Part shown: positions 17,567-25,884 of the stretch, one piece after another
Layout: each line of letters begins with the position of its first letter
Position numbering within the stretch: position 1 is the first letter of the stretch
Source of the DNA: Methylomonas sp.
GTDB taxonomy: Bacteria > Pseudomonadota > Gammaproteobacteria > Methylococcales > Methylomonadaceae
Direction of reading: 5' to 3'
Assembly: GCF_023228165.1 (NCBI RefSeq)
Contig: NZ_JALOBS010000019.1
Location: forward strand, 1 to 64,000
DNA length: 64,000 nt
Translations under genes and position numbers: made by a program
The notes under the pieces: generated by a model
What the model was told of the DNA's origin: nothing
Database searches by the model: none
Seen by the model: the letters and a program-made list of their open reading frames with translations, nothing else

Positions 17567-17594
17567 AGTCTACCATCTCGGCATTCCTTGTCAA
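17567..17594 (-). promoter_or_regulatory. Putative sigma70 promoter of pmoCAB
   Basis: Reading on the minus strand, TTGACA (17594-17589) is a perfect -35 box. It is followed after 16 bases by TAGACT (17572-17567), a moderate -10 box. The start of transcription would fall near 17560, giving a leader of about 110 bases. No operator was recognised. Confidence 0.6.
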
Positions 17595-17736
17595 TACCAT
17601 ATTCCGGTTTTTTATTCTTTTTCATACACTCTTGCCCCTTAAGGCAATCACTTAACGCTACCCATTGTTTTTTGCTAGAATCCTCGCGAAGAGTGCTCTT
17701 TCTAATTACAACAACACCACCACACACCAAATTGCC

Positions 17737-18177
17737 ATGAACAAAAAAAAAATTATCCTTTTTGTTGCCTGCTTAGCTGTCCTGCTTGCGCTGCAAATTA
17801 AGTTTCTTCTGCCGTGGATGTACGACATAGCCGCTTCCGATTTATTTCTGGTCGACAGCAAGGACAACGCGGATCCCATGCCCATTTCGAACGACATGAC
17901 AGCCCTTGCCTTTACTCATTGCAATAGCCATATAAACAGTCAATTCGACTCGACGGAAACTACCGCGGCGTTCGCCAGCCAGCCGACCAATGCCTGGAGT
18001 ATCGGGAATTATGAATACATCATTAACGCAACAGTTGAAATAGCCACGAAAGATACGCCGAGCACCGCCTATCAGTATGTCTGTCGTATTCAATATGAAA
18101 ACGGCGACGACTTGTCGGGCGCCAGCAATATTGAGAATTGGTCGGTAGAAGGCTTGTCTGGAATACCCGACCTTTAA
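17737..18177 (+). CDS. Hypothetical membrane-anchored protein divergent from pmoC
   Basis: 146 residues from ATG 17737; an upstream in-frame extension to 17665 lacks coding character. One N-terminal membrane segment (about 5-27, after MNKKK) and a periplasmic domain of about 115 residues. Two cysteines (TLAFTHCNSH-like region and YVCRIQY) could form a disulfide. No ribosome-binding site is evident. The gene is transcribed away from pmoC across a shared 289-base promoter region. Family not recognised; a role linked to methane oxidation is only suggested by position. Confidence 0.65.
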   Translation: MNKKKIILFVACLAVLLALQIKFLLPWMYDIAASDLFLVDSKDNADPMPISNDMTALAFTHCNSHINSQFDSTETTAAFASQPTNAWSIGNYEYIINATVEIATKDTPSTAYQYVCRIQYENGDDLSGASNIENWSVEGLSGIPDL

Positions 18178-18203
18178 TCCTGCATTTTCAATTCAAGCCT
18201 TAC

Positions 18204-18235
18204 ACTGCTTTTGATTATTAACCTTCAAAAGCAGT
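18204..18235 (+). terminator. Hairpin after the gene divergent from pmoC
   Basis: ACTGCTTTTG (18204-18213) and CAAAAGCAGT (18226-18235) form a perfect 10-bp stem with a 12-base loop, 26 bases after the stop codon. U-rich bases are mainly within the stem. A likely terminator. Confidence 0.5.
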
Positions 18236-18428
18236 AGCTTTGCGACACAGCACTCATGACCGGTTACACGCCCATAAGATAACAAGCGTAAGCCCCCTCA
18301 AATCGGACTAGTTCCCGCATTACTACCACCAAATTGATCCGCTGACTTACCCAAAAACAGCTGTTTCGCGTAGTTACGTTATCCCGCATCTCACCGGATT
18401 TATAGCACATATTACTGAAGAACACCCT

Positions 18429-19526
18429 CTAAAGCAGAGTACGCTCGATTAGCCAATATGCCCCCATCAAACTAATGGCGCCGGAACAGGCTGTCAAAAA
18501 TTTCCGCGATGTTTCCACTCGATTGTTTAATGCCCAAATCAACGGCAATACTATGGATGCGACCGCAATTTGGCCGGTTTCAATTCCAAGATTAAACGAT
18601 AACAGCGGCAGCAATATCCCAAAATCCGCATTACCGATTTCCATTTCCCTCAGAACGCTGGCGAAGCCAAAACCATGTATCAATCCAAACCCGAACGTTA
18701 GCCAATGCCGGCCCTTAGGGTGATCGCCACGGATAATATTTTCCACCCCAACATACATAATCGTGGCGGCGATAAAAGGTTCGACAAAACTACTGGGCAG
18801 CTCAATAATATTTAAACCGGCCAGTGCTAATGTGATGGAATGAGCGATGGTAAAAAAGGTAATGATTTTAATGGCCGGCCAAAAGCTATGCGTCACCATG
18901 AGCAAACCGAATAAAAACAACAAATGATCATAGCCGGTAACGATATGCTCAACACCCAGCTTAAAAAAGCCCGCAAACGTCGTAAATGCAGATGGCAACT
19001 GCGTGCTTTGTAGATCCAACTTCAAATCCGGGTGCTCACGACTGAGCATGACTTCCGCAATGACTTGGTTATCGGCATTTTTGACTGTAAGCTGCTGCTG
19101 ATGCCCTTCAGGCAATAAAACCAGAAATTCGGATTGCAAACTTAATTGCCGCCCCCCGTTGTCCGGCAAACCAAAATGAAAATCGACGTGCGCATTATTC
19201 TGCTCATCGAAATTTACCTTTCCCGGCTCACTTGGCTCTATTGCCTGCCCATCCAGCGACAATTTGAGCTGCCTTGACAGCAGCTTTGCAATGCTAGGCT
19301 TGGCCGCATCGCGCTCGACATCCGTCACTTCGGCATCCAGATCACTATCCATCGGAGCGAACGCTTCAATATCTTGTAGCGCAAAGGTCATTCGTGCAGC
19401 GATATCATGCCGCTCAACCTGCAGATAAATAGAACTCAGCCCGGGCGGGTGAGCCCAACCGCCACTTGCAACCAAAAGCAATAATAGAAAAGCAAAACTG
19501 CGCGCAATGCCGCCGCTGACACCCAT
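18429..19526 (-). CDS. HupE/UreJ-like membrane protein
   Basis: Start taken at ATG 19526 (MGVSGGIARS), with AAGGA 7 bases upstream and just after the stop of the preceding gene. 365 residues. The signal peptide ends at WAHPP, so the mature protein starts with His. A periplasmic domain of about 165 residues follows, then about six to seven membrane helices with GVEHIVTGYDHLLFLFGLL, the HupE/UreJ_2 (PF13795) signature rich in His and Asp. HupE/UreJ proteins are linked to nickel uptake. Here the gene ends a run with copC, so another metal, perhaps copper, is possible. Confidence 0.75.
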   Translation of the reverse strand: MGVSGGIARSFAFLLLLLVASGGWAHPPGLSSIYLQVERHDIAARMTFALQDIEAFAPMDSDLDAEVTDVERDAAKPSIAKLLSRQLKLSLDGQAIEPSEPGKVNFDEQNNAHVDFHFGLPDNGGRQLSLQSEFLVLLPEGHQQQLTVKNADNQVIAEVMLSREHPDLKLDLQSTQLPSAFTTFAGFFKLGVEHIVTGYDHLLFLFGLLMVTHSFWPAIKIITFFTIAHSITLALAGLNIIELPSSFVEPFIAATIMYVGVENIIRGDHPKGRHWLTFGFGLIHGFGFASVLREMEIGNADFGILLPLLSFNLGIETGQIAVASIVLPLIWALNNRVETSRKFLTACSGAISLMGAYWLIERTLL

Positions 19527-19536
19527 CAAGAATCCT

Positions 19537-20196
19537 TTATACCTGCAAGTCGTCACTTTTTTGCGGCTTGAATTTATATACATACAGCAAAAAACCCACA
19601 CCTAATATAATGACCAGCACTACGGCAATACCGACAATCCAAACCAAGGCGTTATCATCAGGATTCACTCCCACTTCCAAAGGCACCCGGAATCTGTCAT
19701 CTTCCTCGACGGCATCGCCGATCAGAAAATACAGCACATAATCGCCGTTTTTATCCACATCAGCTTGCGCCTCTACCGCACCGCGCGGATAGAGCTTTGC
19801 GGGAATTTCAACAAGGGTGCGAATTTCACGGATGTCATCAGGCACCTTTTGACCGGTTTTTTCCACTTCCACCAGCTTAATACCGATAGGAGTGGCCCGA
19901 ATATCCCGATCGATCAAATCCGCGGTAAAAAACATTTTGCCGGCCCGCGGAATTTTTTGGCAAAAAGGCACAAATGCAGCTTTATTTTCGGGATTCAGCT
20001 CTGCTTTACTTGGCTGCAGATAAGCACTGAAATGCACCGCATAAAAATCGTTGGCGATAATGCAATCCAGATCGGGCCTGTTTCCCAATGCGTTGGATTG
20101 TTTGGCGCCGAAACCAAGCTGTTCACAGCCAGCCAGCAATAACACACCCGCCATTAACACGGGCACCAAGAAATTAAATAGACGCTGAATATTCAT
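19537..20196 (-). CDS. Tail-anchored lipoprotein, AmoD/PmoD-like in topology
   Basis: 219 residues. Lipobox LLAGC places the lipidated Cys24. A periplasmic domain (25-180) contains KMFFTADLIDRDIRATPIGI. One C-terminal helix (about 182-208) is followed by the basic tail KFKPQKSDD. Signal, beta-rich domain and C-terminal anchor recall AmoD/PmoD proteins that stand beside amo/pmo and copC genes in nitrifiers and methanotrophs. That match is from memory and topology, not search. It lies between copC and the HupE-like gene, with short gaps, and is probably cotranscribed. Two more cysteines (DCIIAND, FCQK) may form a disulfide or bind metal. Confidence 0.6.
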   Translation of the reverse strand: MNIQRLFNFLVPVLMAGVLLLAGCEQLGFGAKQSNALGNRPDLDCIIANDFYAVHFSAYLQPSKAELNPENKAAFVPFCQKIPRAGKMFFTADLIDRDIRATPIGIKLVEVEKTGQKVPDDIREIRTLVEIPAKLYPRGAVEAQADVDKNGDYVLYFLIGDAVEEDDRFRVPLEVGVNPDDNALVWIVGIAVVLVIILGVGFLLYVYKFKPQKSDDLQV

Positions 20197-20227
20197 GAAT
20201 TTAGGGCGATTAAGAGCACTGACTATA

Positions 20228-20599
20228 TTAAGGTTTTACGGTAAATTGAAATTTGCCGGTGACGATATGGGTATCTTGCGAAACTACCCGATAGCGTATG
20301 GTATACGTGCCGGGCTGCAAATCTTCAACACCGGCATGAATATGCGAGCCATCCAGCAAATCTTGTTCAACGTCTCGCTTATCAACCCGCTTGCCATCGC
20401 TATCGATCACCGCCAACGCCTTATATTCACTTCTGACTGGGTCGTTGAACCACAAATCGATCTGCTTCGGCGCCTCCGTGACTTCTTCGTCTTTGGCTGG
20501 CTGTGATTTAACCAAAATCGCATGCGCCGAAGCTGCAATCGGAATCAATAGCATAGTAAACAAGAGCAAGGGTTTTAGTAGTGTTGTTAATTTAGGCAT
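20228..20599 (-). CDS. copC: CopC-like periplasmic copper-binding protein
   Basis: Start set at ATG 20599 (MPKLTTLL), 23 bases after the upstream stop. 123 residues: signal peptide cleaved at ASA-HAIL, giving a mature N-terminal His26, then one beta-sandwich CopC domain ending SQDTHIVTGKFQFTV. His26, Asp109 and His111 match the Cu(II) site of CopC proteins. A second region, SHIHAG (85-90), adds histidines. CopC carries copper in the periplasm, often passing it to CopD, which is absent here; the HupE-like protein may take that place. Near pmoCAB the role is probably copper supply. Confidence 0.88.
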   Translation of the reverse strand: MPKLTTLLKPLLLFTMLLIPIAASAHAILVKSQPAKDEEVTEAPKQIDLWFNDPVRSEYKALAVIDSDGKRVDKRDVEQDLLDGSHIHAGVEDLQPGTYTIRYRVVSQDTHIVTGKFQFTVKP

Positions 20600-20622
20600 G
20601 ACAATCTCTTCAATGATTAAAA

Positions 20623-21861
20623 TTATTTTAGTAACGCAGCTACCCATTGCTTGGCCGCCCCCGGTTTTTGCTCAATCCACATTGCCAACGCTCCGAACCG
20701 GGTAGCAACAACTCGAGGAAATGCCGCCGAACTACCCAGCACGGAAATCCGCCTGGCATTCGACCAATGCTCGCCATGATCGAAAGACTCGCTGATTATA
20801 ACCGCGGATCCGCTCGGCCCCACGGCATCCCAAATAGCCAGCAAATGCTCTGCTCCCATAACCGTAATATCGCTATGGAAGGCCAGGCTTTCTTCGCCCA
20901 TGGCTTGCGGTTTCGACCAACTACTCCCGTTATTCGTGGACCGCACATAATACAGGCCGGCTTGATTTTCGGCACCGGTCCAAACCAAGCCATGCCAAGT
21001 TTGCCCCCCACCCCAAGCCAAGGCACCGCCGTTGTGCGGACAACCATCGAATATCCAGTTAAATTCGCCGACCGCGCTAATACGCCGCCAGGTTTGTCCG
21101 GCATCCGACGACTGCGCCAGCGCCATATCGCGCGGTTCCATATCCCTATAAAGCACATTTAGCTGTCCATCAAAACCAACCGATAAACGATTCCAGCAAC
21201 AGGAACAAGTAGACTCATCTATGGTTTGCACCATCTCCCACCGCCGGCCAAGATCGGAACTACGGGCATACCTCAGCCCCTGATGGCCGTTTTCGTCGCG
21301 ATCATCCAGCCAGACCAAATGGAACCGGCCTGTTTGATCAGCCACCAGATCAGAGTGGGATTGATCCACTTCACTCGCCGTAGGATTCGCCCCCAACGCC
21401 CAAGACCGCCCCCCATCCTGAGAATAAACCGCTTGCAAAGGCCCCATACCCGGAATCTCACCGGTCACTTGCCAAATTACCATCAACGAACTACCGAACG
21501 CCGCTATCTGCACATCGTTACCGGCTCCGGATTCTACTGTCCCCGTTGCATATTGCCCGACCTCGATCGGATTAGACCAGTTCAATCCGCCATCATCGGA
21601 ACGCAAATAAGCGATATAAGGCTGTTTAGGCTGAGCCGTTGCTACAGCAACCAGTGCGTGTAAGGTGCCATCTTCGTTATAGACGTCAAAGCCGAGCAGA
21701 TTTTGCCCGGCAAACTGCTGCCCTAAGGGATATACAACAGTAATATCCCCAACCGGGTTTGCACTATTTGAGCCGCTGAACAAGCGACCACAGGCCGGCT
21801 GGCTCAAAATCAGCAAAATCAGCAAAACTTTATGCACTTTCGGCAACGTTAAATTCGACAT
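20623..21861 (-). CDS. Asp-box (sialidase-like) exported protein with CSCC motif
   Basis: 412 residues with an N-terminal hydrophobic signal ending LSQPAC; the Cys may be lipidated although the lipobox is weak. Six Asp-box/BNR repeats are visible (SDDGGLNWS, SQDGGRSWA, SSDLGRRWE, SSDAGQTWR, STNNGSSWS, SFDHGEHWS), giving a six-bladed propeller. The catalytic arginine triad and Tyr/Glu of true sialidases are not evident. Two Cys-rich inserts, STCSCCWNRL and FDGCPHNGG, sit in the middle blades and could bind metal. It precedes copC in the same direction, 59 bases after the kinase gene. I expect a structural or metal-linked role, not sialic acid cleavage. Confidence 0.7.
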   Translation of the reverse strand: MSNLTLPKVHKVLLILLILSQPACGRLFSGSNSANPVGDITVVYPLGQQFAGQNLLGFDVYNEDGTLHALVAVATAQPKQPYIAYLRSDDGGLNWSNPIEVGQYATGTVESGAGNDVQIAAFGSSLMVIWQVTGEIPGMGPLQAVYSQDGGRSWALGANPTASEVDQSHSDLVADQTGRFHLVWLDDRDENGHQGLRYARSSDLGRRWEMVQTIDESTCSCCWNRLSVGFDGQLNVLYRDMEPRDMALAQSSDAGQTWRRISAVGEFNWIFDGCPHNGGALAWGGGQTWHGLVWTGAENQAGLYYVRSTNNGSSWSKPQAMGEESLAFHSDITVMGAEHLLAIWDAVGPSGSAVIISESFDHGEHWSNARRISVLGSSAAFPRVVATRFGALAMWIEQKPGAAKQWVAALLK

Positions 21862-21920
21862 CTAAAAACCACTGAAAAAACAACCGCTGAGTACATCATA
21901 ACGAATCTAAAAGCTGAATT

Positions 21921-23330
21921 TTAATTGGTTTTAAGGGCTGATTTTGGCAAATCGAATCGTAACGAAACTTTTAAGCCTCCCAATTGCGCCTTTGAAAAGT
22001 CAATATCCGCATCGTGCAGCCGGATGATGCGCGTGACAATCGACAAACCAAGTCCGCTACCTTCAGCGGCTTGAGCGGTATCCACGCAACGAAAAAAGCG
22101 ATGGGTAATCCGCGCATAGTCCTCGTCCGCAACGCCCGGACCGCTGTCTTCAATTAACACCCTTACCTGTTTAACCTCACGTAGCAAAGTCACACTCACT
22201 CTGCCGTCAGCCGGCGTATATTTAATGGCGTTATCGATTAAATTACGGAATAAGATATTCAATAGCTGTGAATTCGCCTGTATAGCTATGCCATCATCGC
22301 CTTGCAATTCGATTTCGATGTTTTTTTCGTGCGCTGAAAATTCAATTTCGGCAATCACGGCAATCATGGCTTGATTGAGATTCACCCATTGCTTGCCGAG
22401 CTGTACATTTTGATGCTGAACTCTTGACAGAGTTAACAGTTGTTGCACCATATGAGTCATGCGCAGAACGGCCTGCTGGCACTTCTGCAGCGCCTGACCA
22501 CGCATGGCGGCATCCTTGGTCTTTTGCGCCACCTGTAACTGTGTCATCAACCCAGCCAGTGGCGTTTTAAGCTCATGGGAAGCATCCGAGGTGAAATTAC
22601 GCTCGTTGGCAAAAGCCTGTTCCAGCAGTACAAACAAGGTGTTGATCTGCTCCACCATGGGCACCACTTCCTCGGGTAATTTGTCGAGCGACAAGGGCTG
22701 CAAATAACCCACTTCCCGCGAAGCCAACTGCTCCTTAAGCTGAACGACTGGCCGTAAAGTACGGCTGACAATCAGCCAAATCACCAGACCCAATACCGGA
22801 AAAGCCAGCAGCATGGCCAGCAACTGCTGATTGGCCAAAGACTCAATCAACTCGCGGCGAATATCGTCGCGCTGGCCAACATGTATCACATAATCGCCAT
22901 TTTCGGTGCCGATACTAAACACATGCCAGACATGGTTGTTTATCAAGGTTTCGCTGTACCCGTTTCGGGTCAGGGACAACGCAAATTCCGGCGCGCTTTC
23001 CGAGCGCAATACCACGCCTTCCTTGACCGAACGCAACTGAAAGGCAATTTTACGCTCATATTTGTGCCCGAGAATCGGCATGTAAAACAGGTCCGGCGAT
23101 TTATCCTGATCCCATAGTTTGGTCAAGCGGCGCTGCTGCAACAAATTCTCGACAAATGCATGCACTACCCGCGCCGATTGCGCCAATTCTGCATTGAACA
23201 ATTTAGTGATTTCGTCTCGGGTTTGCTGATAGCTGACGTAGACGGTCGCCCCCCATACCAATAGCAGGGAGGACAACAGAAAAAACAGTAGTTGTTTTTT
23301 CAGCGATCGCGGGCGAAACTTGAGCCGCAT
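21921..23330 (-). CDS. Sensor histidine kinase (QseC/CusS-like)
   Basis: Start taken at ATG 23330 (MRLKFRPRS), which follows the regulator stop by four bases. 469 residues: membrane helices at about 13-32 and 170-190 flank a periplasmic sensor domain, followed by HAMP, HisKA with ASHELKTPLAG (His252), and HATPase_c with NAIKYTP, DSGPGV and GSGLGL boxes. The layout matches OmpR-partner kinases such as QseC or CusS. It is paired with the upstream response regulator and followed by the CSCC and copC genes, which suggests a metal or envelope signal. The sensor domain gives no direct clue to the ligand. Confidence 0.88.
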   Translation of the reverse strand: MRLKFRPRSLKKQLLFFLLSSLLLVWGATVYVSYQQTRDEITKLFNAELAQSARVVHAFVENLLQQRRLTKLWDQDKSPDLFYMPILGHKYERKIAFQLRSVKEGVVLRSESAPEFALSLTRNGYSETLINNHVWHVFSIGTENGDYVIHVGQRDDIRRELIESLANQQLLAMLLAFPVLGLVIWLIVSRTLRPVVQLKEQLASREVGYLQPLSLDKLPEEVVPMVEQINTLFVLLEQAFANERNFTSDASHELKTPLAGLMTQLQVAQKTKDAAMRGQALQKCQQAVLRMTHMVQQLLTLSRVQHQNVQLGKQWVNLNQAMIAVIAEIEFSAHEKNIEIELQGDDGIAIQANSQLLNILFRNLIDNAIKYTPADGRVSVTLLREVKQVRVLIEDSGPGVADEDYARITHRFFRCVDTAQAAEGSGLGLSIVTRIIRLHDADIDFSKAQLGGLKVSLRFDLPKSALKTN

Positions 23331-23334
23331 ACCC

Positions 23335-23994
23335 CTAGTTTTCGTCGACGATATAACCCACCCCACGTATGGTGCGGATTAGATTGGCATCCAGCTTTTT
23401 ACGCAAATGATGAATATGCACCTCAACGGCATTACTTTCCACTTCCGACCCCCAGGCATACAAAGCTTCTTCCAGTCTGGCACGGGAGGTGACATGTCCG
23501 ATATGGGTCATCAGATAATTCAAAATCTCATATTCTTTTTGCGACAACTCCACCGCCGCACCGCGATAAAACACCTGGTGGGCAGCCGGGTCTATACTCA
23601 CACCTTTATGCTCCAGCACCGGTAAACCATGACCTTCATTGCGGCGGGCAAGTGCGCGCAACCTGGCACAAACCTCGGTCAAATCGAACGGCTTGCAGAC
23701 GAAATCATCGGCGCCGTTGTCCAGCCCAGCCACCCGTTCCGACACCCCGTCACGCGCTGTCAATACTAAAACCGGCGTGCTGTCCTTACGTTTGCGCAAA
23801 CTCTTTAACACACTCATGCCATCCATCCGCGGCAGGTTCAAGTCCAGCACGATCAAATCGTAATGATTCAGCTTCAATGCCTCGTCGGCTTGAGCCCCAT
23901 CGGTCAGCCAGTCCACCGCATAACCTTCCAAGGTCAAGCCCGCCTTCAGGCCATCGCCCAGAATGGCATCGTCTTCTACCAATAACAATCGCAT
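23335..23994 (-). CDS. OmpR-family response regulator (QseB/CusR-like)
   Basis: 219 residues: receiver domain with acidic pocket Glu7-Asp8-Asp9, phospho-acceptor Asp51 (LIVLDLNLP), Thr in VLTARDG and Lys in CKPFD, then a winged-helix DNA-binding domain (VEVHIHHLRKKLD, IRTIRGVGYIV). First gene of the co-oriented run that continues through the kinase, Asp-box protein, CopC, lipoprotein and HupE-like genes. It probably controls that run, and pmoCAB is a possible further target. No operator was identified. Confidence 0.9.
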   Translation of the reverse strand: MRLLLVEDDAILGDGLKAGLTLEGYAVDWLTDGAQADEALKLNHYDLIVLDLNLPRMDGMSVLKSLRKRKDSTPVLVLTARDGVSERVAGLDNGADDFVCKPFDLTEVCARLRALARRNEGHGLPVLEHKGVSIDPAAHQVFYRGAAVELSQKEYEILNYLMTHIGHVTSRARLEEALYAWGSEVESNAVEVHIHHLRKKLDANLIRTIRGVGYIVDEN

Positions 23995-24080
23995 AATGTA
24001 TTAACTGAATTCAGCCTAATGATTTAGATGCGGCACATTGTAGCAAGGAAAGTTACGGCTTTAATGCCATCGGCGAGTTA

Positions 24081-24137
24081 AGTAGCGGCTACCCCTCGAA
24101 TTGACGGGTTAACAAATATCAAAGAAAAGCCGCTACT
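24081..24137. repeat. Inverted repeat between nfeD and the response regulator
   Basis: AGTAGCGGCT (24081-24090) and AGCCGCTACT (24128-24137), perfect 10-bp arms 37 bases apart, just after the NfeD-like gene and upstream of the response regulator. Could end the nfeD transcript or bind a regulator. Confidence 0.35.
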
Positions 24138-24149
24138 AGAACCGCATAG

Positions 24150-24596
24150 CTACCGGCAAACTTCTACCTCAAACACCGTCCCCTTCACCGCCACCACTTT
24201 AACTTTCGAGCCTAACGGGCAATCCTCGCCCCTTACCAACCACAAGCTATCGCCTACCTTGATTTTTCCCTGACCATTTTTTATCGGCGTAACCATTTCG
24301 AAAGTCCTTCCGATGTACTGCGCGCCGCGTTTATTCAGAAACGGGTGGTCGGTCTGATCAACTTCACGGGTGCGGGCATATTTTCGCCATCCTAGTAGCG
24401 ATGACACGGCCAGCACGGAAAACAGAAACAACTGCACTTCAAAGCTTGTAGACGGCATCAACAGTAATACCGCCCCGACGATGAACGCCGCAACCGATAG
24501 CCATAGAAAAAAGAAGCCGGTAACCACAATTTCCAACGCCAGAAAACCGACCGCCAGCACCCACCAATACCAAAACACCACGTCTTGCTCGGCCAT
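24150..24596 (-). CDS. NfeD-like membrane protein
   Basis: 148 residues: two to three N-terminal membrane segments (about 8-30, 33-50 and 52-68), then a small OB-fold domain (GRTFEMVTPIKNGQGKIKVGDSLWLVRG). This is the short NfeD type, always encoded beside an SPFH/stomatin gene, as here with three bases between them. The pair is thought to act in membrane microdomains and protein quality control. Confidence 0.85.
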   Translation of the reverse strand: MAEQDVVFWYWWVLAVGFLALEIVVTGFFFLWLSVAAFIVGAVLLLMPSTSFEVQLFLFSVLAVSSLLGWRKYARTREVDQTDHPFLNKRGAQYIGRTFEMVTPIKNGQGKIKVGDSLWLVRGEDCPLGSKVKVVAVKGTVFEVEVCR

Positions 24597-24599
24597 GGC

Positions 24600-25520
24600 T
24601 CAGCCCTTTTTCGCCAGCGCTTCTTTGGCCAATTCGCCGATACCGCCCAACGCACCGATCACGCTGGAGGCTTCCAAGGGCATAAAGATCAGTTTGCTAT
24701 TGTTGGCAGTGGCTACGTCTTTCAAGGATTCGATGTATTTTTGCGCCACGAAGTAATTGATGGCTTGCACATCGCCCTTGGCAATGGCCTCCGAAACCAT
24801 GGCAGTAGCCCGAGCTTCGGCTTCGGCTAACCGTTCTCTGGCTTCGGCATCGCGGAATGCGGCTTCCTTTCGACCTTCCGCATCCAGTATCGCGCCTTGT
24901 TTTAAGCCTTCGGCTTTCAGAATTTCCGCCTGCCGCATGCCTTCCGCTTCCAGAATCTGTGCGCGTTTTTCCCGCTCGGCCTTCATTTGCCGGGCCATTG
25001 AATCGACCAAGTCCTTGGGTGGAGCAATATCCTTGATTTCGATGCGCGTCACCTTTATACCCCAAGGCGAAGTAGCCTCGTCGACCACATTTAACAGGCG
25101 GGCGTTGATTTCATCCCTACGCGACAGCAGTTCGTCGAGATCCATCGAACCCATCACGGTACGGATGTTGGTCATCACCAAATTGATGATGGCCATATCC
25201 AGGTAGGTAATTTCATAGGCTGCCTTGGCTGCGTCCATGATTTGGTAAAATACCACCCCGTCGACACGCACCATGGCATTATCCTTGGTTATCACCTCCT
25301 GGGACGGCACATCCAACACCTGCTCCATCACATTTAATTTTCGACCTATCCTATCGATGATAGGCATAATGATATTCAAGCCCGGGGTCAGGGTATTGGT
25401 GTATTTACCAAAGCGTTCAACGGTATACTCCATGCCTTGCGGCACGGACTTGACACTCATAAACACCAACAACACTGCAAATACAAACAGCATGGTTACA
25501 AACAAGCCAAAGCCGCCCAT
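24600..25520 (-). CDS. SPFH/stomatin-like protein (QmcA type)
   Basis: 306 residues from ATG 25520, chosen because AGGAGG lies 4 bases upstream; an upstream TTG at 25541 is less likely. One N-terminal membrane helix (about 5-25), an SPFH domain (VPQGMEYTVERFGKYTNTLTPG) and an Ala/Glu-rich coiled coil (KAEREKRAQILEAEG and following repeats to about 260). Forms oligomers at the membrane and regulates proteolysis in homologues. Cotranscribed with nfeD. Confidence 0.88.
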   Translation of the reverse strand: MGGFGLFVTMLFVFAVLLVFMSVKSVPQGMEYTVERFGKYTNTLTPGLNIIMPIIDRIGRKLNVMEQVLDVPSQEVITKDNAMVRVDGVVFYQIMDAAKAAYEITYLDMAIINLVMTNIRTVMGSMDLDELLSRRDEINARLLNVVDEATSPWGIKVTRIEIKDIAPPKDLVDSMARQMKAEREKRAQILEAEGMRQAEILKAEGLKQGAILDAEGRKEAAFRDAEARERLAEAEARATAMVSEAIAKGDVQAINYFVAQKYIESLKDVATANNSKLIFMPLEASSVIGALGGIGELAKEALAKKG

Positions 25521-25624
25521 AGCGCCTCCTAAATTTTCCAATTGAAATTATTGTTTATTGCAAACTGTCACTCGACTAATAATAATGCATCCCTCTTAAA
25601 CTTGCTGGTTATAGGACCCAATTC

Positions 25625-25882
25625 ATGAATACCCTGATTTATTATGCCTTTAACGTCTTTATTCTTTCCCTGATAGTGCTGGGTGTCGGCATGTTCAAAC
25701 CCAAATGGATATTGTTATGGATGGATAAACCCGGTCGCCTGCCCGTTATTATGATTTCGGCCATTTTGTTCATGGCCGCTGCCGTCATGTTCGGCGAGGG
25801 CAACAAGCAAATGCAACAGGAAAAGGCCCAACTCAGTAAGCAACAGGCCACACCTAGCTCGGAAGTACCCGACTTGCATTAG
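25625..25882 (+). CDS. Small two-helix membrane protein
   Basis: 85 residues with two hydrophobic segments (about 5-23 and 38-57) joined by KPKWILLWMDKPGRLPV, and a Gln/Lys-rich soluble tail with MQQEKAQLSKQQ. The FKPKWILLWMDKP loop looks conserved-protein-like. Divergent from the SPFH gene and convergent with the transglutaminase gene, ending three bases before it. Function unknown. Confidence 0.6.
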   Translation: MNTLIYYAFNVFILSLIVLGVGMFKPKWILLWMDKPGRLPVIMISAILFMAAAVMFGEGNKQMQQEKAQLSKQQATPSSEVPDLH

Positions 25883-25884
25883 GC

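Noticed and set aside
17431..17730. 99-codon open frame on the minus strand overlapping the pmoC leader and start
   Set aside because: It covers the pmo promoter and ribosome-binding site, has no start signal of its own and no protein-like features. The region is better explained as leader.
20623..21861. True sialidase call for the Asp-box protein
   Set aside because: Asp boxes only show the fold; the arginine triad and nucleophile are not evident and the context is copper handling.
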